Shown: positions 1 to 5,518 of the stretch, in pieces
Layout of the letters: each line of letters opens with the position of its first letter
How positions within the stretch are numbered: position 1 is the first letter of the stretch
Source of the DNA: Chloroflexi bacterium RIFCSPLOWO2_02_FULL_71_16
GTDB taxonomy: Bacteria; Chloroflexota; Limnocylindria; P2-11E
Direction: 5' to 3'
Length of the DNA: 5,518 nt
Assembly (NCBI GenBank): GCA_001795345.1
Contig: MGON01000088.1
Location: forward strand, 9,731-15,248
Notes under the pieces: generated by a model
The model's database searches: none
What the model saw: the letters and a program-made list of their open reading frames with translations, nothing else
Told to the model about the DNA's origin: nothing
Translations under genes and position numbers: made by a program

Positions 1-27
1 ACGGTCAAGATCAAGACGTCGAAGTAG
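1..27 (+). CDS. 3' end of an unidentified gene (partial)
   Basis: The first 27 bases read in frame 1 as TVKIKTSK followed by a TAG stop, and a strong hairpin begins 14 bases later. A lysine-rich tail just before a hairpin looks like a real gene end, converging on the stress protein gene. Only eight residues are visible, so no family can be named. The other two plus frames also stay open here, so this is a modest call based on the stop and hairpin arrangement. Confidence 0.4.
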   Translation, partial: TVKIKTSK

Positions 28-40
28 GCCCTTCCCATAC

Positions 41-73
41 GGAACGGTGCCGCACGCGCTGCGGCGCCGTTCC
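41..73. terminator. GC-rich hairpin between convergent gene ends
   Basis: Arms at 41-54 and 60-73 form a 14-pair stem around a 5-base loop (CGCGC). All pairs are Watson-Crick except T48/G66, which is a G-U wobble in plus-strand RNA and an A-C mismatch in minus-strand RNA. The hairpin lies 14 bases after the TAG of the left-hand gene end and 5 bases beyond the stop of the minus-strand usp gene. It could end either transcript and fits plus-strand transcription slightly better. No T-tract follows on either strand, so it is a terminator-like stem, not a canonical intrinsic terminator. Confidence 0.55.
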
Positions 74-78
74 GACCA

Positions 79-1005
79 TCAGCCCGCCGAGGCAGCGAGC
101 GCGCTTGGCTCGGGCCGGTCGCCCACGGGCACCGGCGCACGGGCCACGAGCACGGCGCAGTGGGCGCCGCCGAGGACGCGGTCCGCGGTACTTCCCTGGA
201 GGAACCCGGTGCCGAGCGTCGTGCCGCGCGAGCCGAGCACGATGAGGTCGGCGCCCTTGGCCCCGGCGACCTCGAGGATCCGGTCGGCGGCCGGCCCGCG
301 CTCCGTCTCGAGCCGGACCGTCACGCACGACGGGAGGATCCCCGCCGCCTGGCGGAGCGTCTCGAGCGCGTCCATCCGCTCGTTCCGCTCGATCGCCGCC
401 CGGAGCTCGTCCGCGAACTGCCCCTCGGGCATGTTCGGAGGCATGCTCTCACGCGCGACGTAGAGCAGGGTTATCTCCGCGTGGTCCACGAGCGGCATGG
501 ACGCCAGCGCCGCGACCGCGGCGCGGGAGTCGGGAGAGCCGTCCGCGGCGACGAGGATCCGGCGCGGGGCCTCGCGGCGCTCGCGCACCACCAGGACCGG
601 TACAGGTGAGTGCCGGGCCAGCGCCCGGGCCGTGCTCCCCAGCAGCGCGCCGGCGATGCGGCCGTGGCCGCGCGAGCCGACAACGATGAGGTCGCTCCCA
701 AGGGCCCCGGCGGCGGCCAGGATCGCCTCCGCCGCCGGCCCTTCGGCCACGCGGCTCTCACCGGCGACGCCTCTCGCTTGAAGGCGCGCCACCGCCCCGG
801 CGGCGGCCCGCGTGGCGTCGGCTATCTCGGCCTCGACCACCTCGGCGATGAACACGCCCGTGCCTTCGACCCCGGCGCCGACGTAGCGGTGCACGGGGAC
901 GCTGACCACGTCGATCCGGTCCTCGGGGCGGTGCGGCAGGGACAGCAGCAGGTCGAGCGCGACGGCCGACCCCTGCGATCCGTCGGTGGCGAAGAGGATC
1001 CTCAT
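79..1005 (-). CDS. Tandem-domain universal stress protein (UspA family)
   Basis: This is a 308-residue cytoplasmic protein made of two UspA domains. Domain 1 (about residues 1-142) opens with MRILFATDGS, with the nucleotide-contacting Asp at D8, and carries the ATP-binding signature G-x2-G-x9-G-S at G110, G113 and G123-S124. Domain 2 (about 148-290) repeats the pattern with LVAADGS (D155) and G258, G261, G271-S272. Both domains should therefore bind ATP, which is typical of tandem Usps. The C-terminal tail of about 20 residues is Pro/Ala-rich and looks disordered. The start at 1005 is chosen because the first domain begins exactly there and GAAGGAG lies 7 bases upstream. The frame stays open a further 58 codons to 1179, but that extension is Arg/Pro-rich with no domain match. 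Usp proteins help cells survive energy, oxygen or oxidative stress; the exact role here is unknown. The gene is divergent from the regulator-nxrA pair. Confidence 0.93.
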   Translation of the reverse strand: MRILFATDGSQGSAVALDLLLSLPHRPEDRIDVVSVPVHRYVGAGVEGTGVFIAEVVEAEIADATRAAAGAVARLQARGVAGESRVAEGPAAEAILAAAGALGSDLIVVGSRGHGRIAGALLGSTARALARHSPVPVLVVRERREAPRRILVAADGSPDSRAAVAALASMPLVDHAEITLLYVARESMPPNMPEGQFADELRAAIERNERMDALETLRQAAGILPSCVTVRLETERGPAADRILEVAGAKGADLIVLGSRGTTLGTGFLQGSTADRVLGGAHCAVLVARAPVPVGDRPEPSALAASAG

Positions 1006-1012
1006 CGGTGGG

Positions 1013-1019
1013 CTCCTTC
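1013..1019 (-). promoter_or_regulatory. Ribosome binding site of the usp gene
   Basis: On the minus strand the sequence reads GAAGGAG, with 7 bases between it and the ATG at 1005-1003. This near-consensus Shine-Dalgarno site decides the start in favour of the 308-residue protein over the longer open frame. Confidence 0.85.
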
Positions 1020-1070
1020 CGCCGGGCCGGCTGCGGTCCGGCAGCCCCAGCGTCCCGCCGAGCGGAGCGG

Positions 1071-1102
1071 GGGACCAGGGCTGGATGGTCCCGCAGCCCT
1101 GG
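1071..1102 (-). repeat. Overlapping, mutually exclusive inverted repeats upstream of usp
   Basis: GGGACCA (1071-1077) is perfectly complementary to TGGTCCC (1086-1092) across 8 bases. CCAGGGCTG (1075-1083) is perfectly complementary to CAGCCCTGG (1094-1102) across 10 bases. The two stems share bases 1075-1077, and each stem's 3' arm lies partly in or beyond the other's loop, so only one can form at a time. They lie 66-97 bases upstream of the usp start, where they could be in its leader RNA or form an operator. A further 6-bp stem, 1029-1034 with 1041-1046, lies between them and the start. In DNA this GC-rich, such stems can arise by chance. Confidence 0.35.
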
Positions 1103-1406
1103 ACGGAAGACCTCGCTCCACGGCCGCGCGGAGAAGGGTCTGCTCCGCCAGGAGGGGTGTGGCAGCGACGGCGCATCACCGACGGTCATCGGGCCACCCC
1201 CCAGCCGCGAGAGTTGGATCGAGGGTCAGCCCTGCGGAGGGCTCGAAACCCGCGTCTTTTCCCGCTGCGGAGCGAGGGCGTTCCCGGGATCCGGGCCGAT
1301 GGTGCCGCGCGGAGCGCCCGAGGGGCTCATGTGCGATCGCCGACTTTGAGGCCGAGGGTCGGTCTGAACTCGGCGGCGCTGTCCTTCGCCGGGAGGTGTT
1401 CGCAGA

Positions 1407-1438
1407 GCCGAACGGATCATGCCGACAGGACGTTCGGC
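1407..1438. promoter_or_regulatory. Spaced 8-bp dyad upstream of the Rrf2 gene, possible operator
   Basis: GCCGAACG at 1407-1414 is mirrored perfectly by CGTTCGGC at 1431-1438 with 16 bases between. The centres of the arms are 24 bases apart, close to two helical turns, which suits a dimeric regulator. The site lies 84 bases before the Rrf2 start codon, where autoregulation or control of the divergent usp gene would be possible. It does not match a known Rrf2-family box that I can recall, and a dyad of this size is not rare by chance. Confidence 0.3.
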
Positions 1439-1512
1439 ACTCGATCAGTAGGGCCAAGGGTCGAACAGTGGCTTGGGAAATGAGACTAGATCACTCCCAT
1501 TCTGCGCGCCGC

Positions 1513-1517
1513 GAGGG
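1513..1517 (+). promoter_or_regulatory. Ribosome binding site of the Rrf2 gene
   Basis: GAGGG lies 5 bases before the ATG at 1523. It supports this start, which also places the canonical Rrf2 N-terminus MQLTREADYGLR at residue 1. Confidence 0.7.
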
Positions 1518-1522
1518 TCGTC

Positions 1523-2095
1523 ATGCAGCTCACTCGTGAGGCGGACTACGGCCTTCGGATCATGCTCGAGATCGCGACCCAGCCGTTCGGCGCGATCACC
1601 ACGACGAAGCAGGTGTCGCGTCGTCGGATCGTGCCGCTGCCGTTCGTACGCAAGATAGTTCCGCGGCTGTCTGCCGCTGGGCTCCTGCGGACACGGCGGG
1701 GCAAGAGCGGCGGAATGATGCTCGCGCGGCGGCCGGACCAGATCAGCTTGCTCGAGGTCATCGACGCCATGAGCCGCAACACGCTGACCGTCAACCGCTG
1801 CCTGCTTCTACCGAAGATATGTCCCTTGCGGCCAACGTGTCCGGTGCACGAGGTCTGCCGCTTGGCTCGCGACGAGATGATGCGGCTCTTCGGTTCGGTG
1901 CGCCTTTCGGACATGGTCGCGCGGGCCGCCGAACTGAAGACGATGCGAGCGGCCCTCGCTCGTGCGGGGCAACTGCGCACCGCTCTGCCGCGAACGACCA
2001 GTTCGAACGCAGACGGCTTGCCGCCCGCCCAGCAGAGAAGGTCGAGCCGCGTCGGCGCTCAGGATCCAACAACGCCCGTTGGCGGGCCTGACTGA
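1523..2095 (+). CDS. Rrf2-family transcriptional regulator, probable Fe-S sensor
   Basis: This 190-residue DNA-binding protein starts with the family's characteristic MQLTREADYGLR. A winged helix-turn-helix follows: the recognition-helix region is around residues 28-50 (PLPFVRKIVPRL), and the wing is R58-R59-G60-x-x-G63-G64, then the dimer-helix segment ISLLEVIDAM (74-83). Cysteines C93, C100, C106 and C112 follow. The first three sit where IscR and NsrR bind a [2Fe-2S] or [4Fe-4S] cluster, so cluster-based sensing of NO, oxygen or iron-sulfur status is likely. The spacing (x6, x5, x5) and the fourth Cys are not the standard IscR set. The tail after about residue 150 is Ser/Pro/Arg-rich and probably disordered, making the protein somewhat longer than usual. 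Two rare ATA isoleucine codons (I45, I99) contrast with nxrA, where I saw none. The stop directly abuts the nxrA start. Whether it is NsrR-like, IscR-like or a separate subgroup cannot be settled here. Confidence 0.9.
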   Translation: MQLTREADYGLRIMLEIATQPFGAITTTKQVSRRRIVPLPFVRKIVPRLSAAGLLRTRRGKSGGMMLARRPDQISLLEVIDAMSRNTLTVNRCLLLPKICPLRPTCPVHEVCRLARDEMMRLFGSVRLSDMVARAAELKTMRAALARAGQLRTALPRTTSSNADGLPPAQQRRSSRVGAQDPTTPVGGPD

Positions 2096-5000
2096 GTGGC
2101 AGCTCGTGCGACCGCGGGCACTAGCGGAAGGATCTCACGGCGCAGGTTCCTCGCGCTATCCGGCGTTGCGGCCGCCGCCGCGGCCACGACCTTCAGCCAG
2201 AGCGGTCTCGCCTTCTTCGAGGCCGCACCCGATATTCCGAACCCGCTCCGTGACTACCCGGATCGCGGCTGGGAGAAGATCTACCGCGACCAGTACGCGT
2301 ACGACAGCACGTTCACCTTCGTGTGCGCTCCGAACGACACGCACATGTGCCGCCTACGGGCCTTCGCGCGGAATGGCGTGGTCATCCGGACAGAGCAGAA
2401 CTATGACGCCGGCACCTACCGCGACCCTCAAGGCAACAGCTCCAGCGTGGCCTGGAACCCGCGTGGCTGCCTGAAGGGCTACACCGTCGCACGGCGTCTC
2501 TATGGACCGTACCGCCTCAAATACCCGCTCGTGCGCGCGGGCTGGAAGGCCTGGGCGGACGCGGGCTTCCCGTCGCTCTCGGACCGGCCGGAGCTGCGCC
2601 ACACCTACCATTTCGACGCGCGCGGCGACGACGAGTTCGTGCGTCTCAGCTGGGACGAGGTCGATAGCTACCTCGCGCGTGCGCTGAAGGCGATGGCTGA
2701 GACGTACAGCGGGCCGGAGGGCCGCCGTCGGCTCATCGACAAGGACGGGTACCCGGAGGAGATGCTCGAGCACTGGAGCGGCGCCGGCGTGCGCACCATG
2801 AAGCTCGGCTGCTCGCTTCCGCTCCACGGCATCGCGGGGAAGTGGGCACCCTTCCGCTTCGCCAACATGCTCGCGCTCCTGGATGCCGACGTCCGCAAAG
2901 TGCCGCGGGAGCAGGCGCGCGGAGCGCGCGGCTGGTCTGAATACACCTGGCGCGGCGATCAGGCACCGGGCTTTCCCTTCGTGCACGGGCTGCAGGGCGC
3001 GGAAGCCGATCTCAACGACATGCGCAACAGCCGGCTGCTGATCCAGATCGGGAAGAACCTCGTCGAAAACAAGATGCCTGACAGCCACTGGTTCCAAGAG
3101 ATCACGGAGCGCGGCGGAAAGGTCGTCACGATCAGCCCGGAGTACGGAGCCCACTCGACCAAGGCGGACTACTGGATCCCGGTTCGTCCCGGGCTGAGCG
3201 ACACGGCTCTCTTGCTGGGCGTCGCGAAGGCGCTCATTGACAGCGGCCGCTACGACGCGAGCTTCGTCACGCGCTTCACCGATCTCCCGCTCCTGGTGCG
3301 GCTAGACACGCTGCGCCGCGTCGATGCGGCGGACGTCTTCGCCAGCTATCAGCCAGGTCTCGATCCGCAAGGTCCCAGCTTCACGCTCCACGGGATGACC
3401 GCTGGGGACTATGGTCGCATCGGCGATCGCGTCGTCTTCGACCGCACCACGGGCGCCGCGCGCGCGGTCACGCGCGAGGACATCGGCGATCGCCTCGCGG
3501 AGAAGGGGATCGCGCCGCAGCTCGACTGGACCGGCTCGCTGAGGCTCACTGACGGTCGCGTCGTTGAAGCAGCCACCGCGTTCGCGATGTACCGCCGCCA
3601 CCTTAGGGATTACGACCTGGAAACGGTGCTCGAGATCACCGGCGCCCCGCGCGATCTGGTCGAGCGGCTCATCGAGGACATCGCGACGATCAAGCCGTGC
3701 TCCATCCATGTAGGCGAGGGTGTCAACCACTACTTTCACGCGACGCTCCACAACCGCGCCGTCTACCTCGTGATGATGCTCATCGGCGAGATCGGACGTC
3801 CCGGGGCGGGCGTGAGCACGTGGGCCGGGAACTACAAGGGCGGCATCTTCCAGGGCGCCCCGTGGTTCGGGCCCGGCGTGGGCGGGTACGTGCGCGAGGA
3901 TCCCTTCGCGCCGCTGGCCGGCGAGCGCGACCGCTACAGCGCGGCCACCGGACACGAGTACGGCGAGGACGAGGAGACAAGCTACTGGGGCTTCGGTGAC
4001 CGCCCGCTCATCGTTGACACGCCGGCCGAGGGCCGCAAGGTCTTCACCGGCAAGACGCACATGCCGAGCCCGACGAAGCTCATCTGGTACAACAACGCGA
4101 ACCTCATCAACCAGGCCAAGTGGGCTTACGAGCTCGTCCGCAACGTCAATCCGAAGGTCGACCTCATCATCGACCAGCAGGTCGAGTGGACCGGCTCGGC
4201 CGAGTTCGCCGACGTGGTGCTCCCGGCGAACAGTTGGCTCGAGCAGCAGACCTACGAGATGGGGGGATCCTGCTCCAACCCGTTCCTCCAGGTCTGGAAG
4301 GGCGGGATCGCGCCGCTACACGACAGCCGTGACGACATCGCGATCTTCGCCGGGGTGGCACGCGCGCTCACCAAGCTGACGGGCGAGCCGCGCTTCGCGC
4401 AGCACTTCGCCTTCGCCGACCGTCCGGAGGTCTACCTCGATCGCGTGCTCGCCGGCTCCTTCACCACCGAGGGCTACACGACGGCGGACATCCTCGCCGG
4501 GAAGTACGGCGAGCCCGGAGCGGCGCTCATGCAGTACCGCACCTACCCGCGCGTTCCGTTCGTCGAGCAGGTCAAGGACAGCCTGCCCTTCTACACGGAT
4601 ACCGGCCGCCTTAACGCCTACTGCGACATCCCCGAGGCGATCGACTACGGCGAGAACCTCATCGTGCACCGCGAGGCGGTCGAGGCGACGCCGTACATCC
4701 CGAACGTGATCGTCTCGACGAGCCCGTACCTGCGGCCTAAGAGCTACGGCATCTCTCTGGAGGACCCGGACGCGGACCGGCGCCAGGTCCGCAACCTGAT
4801 GCTGCCGTGGGCCGAGGTGAAGCGGTCCGCCAATCCGCTCTGGAAGCAGGGCTTCCGCTTCTACTGCCTCACGCCGAAGTCGCGCCACAGCGTGCACTCG
4901 TCCTGGTCGGTGACTGACTGGAACTGGCTGTGGACCTCGAACTTCGGCGATCCGCACCGCGAGGACCGTCGCATGCCTGGGGTCAGCGAACCGCAGCTGT

Positions 5001-5518
5001 CCATGAACCCGCAAGCGGCCAAGGACCTCGGCCTCGCGAACGGCGATGTCGTGTGGATCGACGCGAACCCCGCCGATCGGCCCTTCGTCGGCTGGCAGAA
5101 GGACGCAGCCTTCTATGAGACCGCGCGTCTCCTAGCTCGCGTCACCTTCAACCCCGCGTATCCCTACGACGTGACCATGCTCAAGCACGCATTCTCGATG
5201 GCCACGCCGCGGACGGTCCGCGCGCAGCGCACGCGGCCCGACGGGCGCGCGCTGGCCGAGGGCACCGGCTATCAGGCGAGCTTCCGCTCCGGCAGCCAGC
5301 AGAGCCTCACCCGAGGCTGGACGCCGCCGATGCATCAAACGGACTCGCTCTTCCACAAGCGCGCCGGCACGATGGGCTTCGTCTTCGGCTTCGACGAGGA
5401 CAACCACGCGGTGAACACGACGCCGAAGGAGACGCTCGTCCGGATCACGAAGGCGGAAGACGGCGGGCTGGGCGGCCAGGGTCCTTGGCGTCGCGGCAAG
5501 GCGGGGATGGATCCCGGC
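2096..5518 (+). CDS. nxrA: Nitrite oxidoreductase / NarG-like nitrate reductase alpha subunit, Tat-exported (3' partial)
   Basis: This is a catalytic subunit of the DMSO reductase superfamily, type II, interconverting nitrite and nitrate at Mo-bisMGD. The frame runs 1141 codons without a stop to the window edge, about the full length of periplasmic-type NxrA. The N-terminus is a Tat signal: S14-R15-R16-R17-F18-L19, then a hydrophobic Ala-rich stretch to about residue 35, so the enzyme should act outside the cytoplasmic membrane. The FS0 [4Fe-4S] site is C77-x3-D81-x3-C85 with C125 in NPRGC. YTWRGDQAPG holds D288, the probable Mo-ligating Asp. Stretches such as GKNLVENKMPDSHWF, TKADYWIPVRPG, GRKVFTGKTHMP and the C-terminal dinucleotide-binding part (YCLTPKSRHSVHSSWS, about 923-938; NGDVV, 982-986) match what I recall of Nitrospira/anammox NxrA much better than E. 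coli NarG. GTG at 2096 is the only start between the preceding stop and the Tat motif. No strong Shine-Dalgarno is present, so coupling to the Rrf2 gene is likely. The direction of catalysis cannot be read from sequence. Confidence 0.9.
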   Translation, partial: MAARATAGTSGRISRRRFLALSGVAAAAAATTFSQSGLAFFEAAPDIPNPLRDYPDRGWEKIYRDQYAYDSTFTFVCAPNDTHMCRLRAFARNGVVIRTEQNYDAGTYRDPQGNSSSVAWNPRGCLKGYTVARRLYGPYRLKYPLVRAGWKAWADAGFPSLSDRPELRHTYHFDARGDDEFVRLSWDEVDSYLARALKAMAETYSGPEGRRRLIDKDGYPEEMLEHWSGAGVRTMKLGCSLPLHGIAGKWAPFRFANMLALLDADVRKVPREQARGARGWSEYTWRGDQAPGFPFVHGLQGAEADLNDMRNSRLLIQIGKNLVENKMPDSHWFQEITERGGKVVTISPEYGAHSTKADYWIPVRPGLSDTALLLGVAKALIDSGRYDASFVTRFTDLPLLVRLDTLRRVDAADVFASYQPGLDPQGPSFTLHGMTAGDYGRIGDRVVFDRTTGAARAVTREDIGDRLAEKGIAPQLDWTGSLRLTDGRVVEAATAFAMYRRHLRDYDLETVLEITGAPRDLVERLIEDIATIKPCSIHVGEGVNHYFHATLHNRAVYLVMMLIGEIGRPGAGVSTWAGNYKGGIFQGAPWFGPGVGGYVREDPFAPLAGERDRYSAATGHEYGEDEETSYWGFGDRPLIVDTPAEGRKVFTGKTHMPSPTKLIWYNNANLINQAKWAYELVRNVNPKVDLIIDQQVEWTGSAEFADVVLPANSWLEQQTYEMGGSCSNPFLQVWKGGIAPLHDSRDDIAIFAGVARALTKLTGEPRFAQHFAFADRPEVYLDRVLAGSFTTEGYTTADILAGKYGEPGAALMQYRTYPRVPFVEQVKDSLPFYTDTGRLNAYCDIPEAIDYGENLIVHREAVEATPYIPNVIVSTSPYLRPKSYGISLEDPDADRRQVRNLMLPWAEVKRSANPLWKQGFRFYCLTPKSRHSVHSSWSVTDWNWLWTSNFGDPHREDRRMPGVSEPQLSMNPQAAKDLGLANGDVVWIDANPADRPFVGWQKDAAFYETARLLARVTFNPAYPYDVTMLKHAFSMATPRTVRAQRTRPDGRALAEGTGYQASFRSGSQQSLTRGWTPPMHQTDSLFHKRAGTMGFVFGFDEDNHAVNTTPKETLVRITKAEDGGLGGQGPWRRGKAGMDPG
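2135..2206 (+). other. Twin-arginine (Tat) signal peptide core of NxrA
   Basis: The codons read S-R-R-R-F-L-A, matching the S/T-R-R-x-F-L-K consensus, followed by LSGV, six alanines and a hydrophobic run to about LAFF. The n-region before the motif is 13 residues from the GTG start. Tat export suits a protein folded around its molybdenum cofactor. A cytoplasm-facing NXR or NarG would not need it. I cannot see a clear signal peptidase site; cleavage around EAAPD would be plausible. Confidence 0.85.

Larger units (their letters stand above)
1006..1522. other. Divergent intergenic region between usp and the Rrf2 gene
   Basis: This stretch of about 517 bp separates the two divergent gene starts and must hold the promoters of both. 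Open frames cross it on both strands, but they are Arg/Pro/Ser-rich, have no recognisable domain and run into the flanking genes in the wrong frame, so I treat it as non-coding. It is somewhat less GC-rich close to the Rrf2 start (about 1440-1500). I found no convincing -35/-10 pair, no FNR-type TTGAT-N4-ATCAA box and no AT-rich NsrR-type palindrome. The inverted repeats within it are listed separately. Confidence 0.7.

Noticed and set aside
1006..1179. 58-codon upstream extension of the usp frame on the minus strand
   Set aside because: It is Arg/Pro/Gly-rich without domain similarity, while the ATG at 1005 has a good ribosome site and begins exactly at the first UspA strand.
986..1483. Plus-strand frame of 165 codons filling most of the intergenic region
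   Set aside because: There is no recognisable domain, the composition is biased, no convincing ribosome site is present, and it overlaps the usp start. It is left as non-coding.
1473..1503. Possible -35/-10 promoter (TTGGGA at 1473-1478 and TCCCAT at 1495-1500)
   Set aside because: The spacing of 16 is acceptable, but the -10 matches only half of the consensus. This is too weak to annotate in an organism of unknown sigma factor preference.
610..1539. 309-codon plus-strand open frame antisense to usp and crossing the intergenic region
   Set aside because: It is typical of GC-rich antisense frames: skewed composition, no motif, and it overlaps two better supported genes, ending inside the Rrf2 start region.
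2354..5014. Three long minus-strand frames (2354-3154, 3302-4060, 4316-5014) opposite nxrA
   Set aside because: They mirror the strong codon bias of nxrA on the opposite strand. Their sequences are Arg/Ala/Val-rich without motifs, whereas the sense frame matches one enzyme family throughout.
1523..5518. Natural single-gene fusion of the Rrf2 regulator and NxrA
   Set aside because: The frames are continuous, but a TGA separates them and a Tat signal with its own GTG start follows. Two proteins are far more likely, and a sequencing error creating the stop would leave a Tat motif uselessly internal.
1..5518. CRISPR arrays, insertion sequences, tRNA or rRNA genes
   Set aside because: I saw no repeated spacer pattern, transposase or terminal repeats, tRNA-like cloverleaf or rRNA sequence on either strand.

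Overview
The window is GC-rich (roughly two thirds G+C by eye) bacterial DNA with three genes: a stress protein gene on the minus strand and, divergent from it, a regulator gene followed by a very large molybdoenzyme gene. The molybdoenzyme reads as the catalytic alpha subunit of a nitrite oxidoreductase / NarG-like nitrate reductase (NxrA), of the Tat-exported, periplasm-facing type known from Nitrospira, Nitrospina and anammox bacteria. The high GC does not fit the best-known low-GC members (anammox, Nitrospina). An uncultured GC-rich lineage carrying a periplasmic-type NXR is therefore plausible, but the taxon cannot be fixed from this window.

Layout. Bases 1-27 look like the last codons of a plus-strand gene. 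A strong GC hairpin (41-73) sits between that end and the converging stop of a tandem-domain universal stress protein gene (79-1005, minus). A non-coding divergent region of about 517 bp (1006-1522) follows. It has two overlapping, mutually exclusive inverted repeats on the usp side and a perfect 8-bp spaced dyad on the other side. An Rrf2-family regulator with an IscR/NsrR-like cysteine cluster occupies 1523-2095. Its TGA stop is followed with no gap, in the same frame, by the GTG start of nxrA (2096 to the window edge). The nxrA frame stays open for 1141 codons and is probably within a few residues of its natural end.

How the genes may work together. NxrA would bind the Mo-bisMGD cofactor and one [4Fe-4S] cluster, interconvert nitrite and nitrate outside the cytoplasmic membrane, and pass electrons to a beta subunit that should be encoded just downstream. 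The Rrf2 protein, probably an Fe-S sensor of NO, redox or iron-sulfur status, is placed for translational coupling to nxrA. It may control its own operon and perhaps the divergent usp gene. The regulatory role is inferred from position and family; the enzyme family call rests on residues visible along the whole reading frame.
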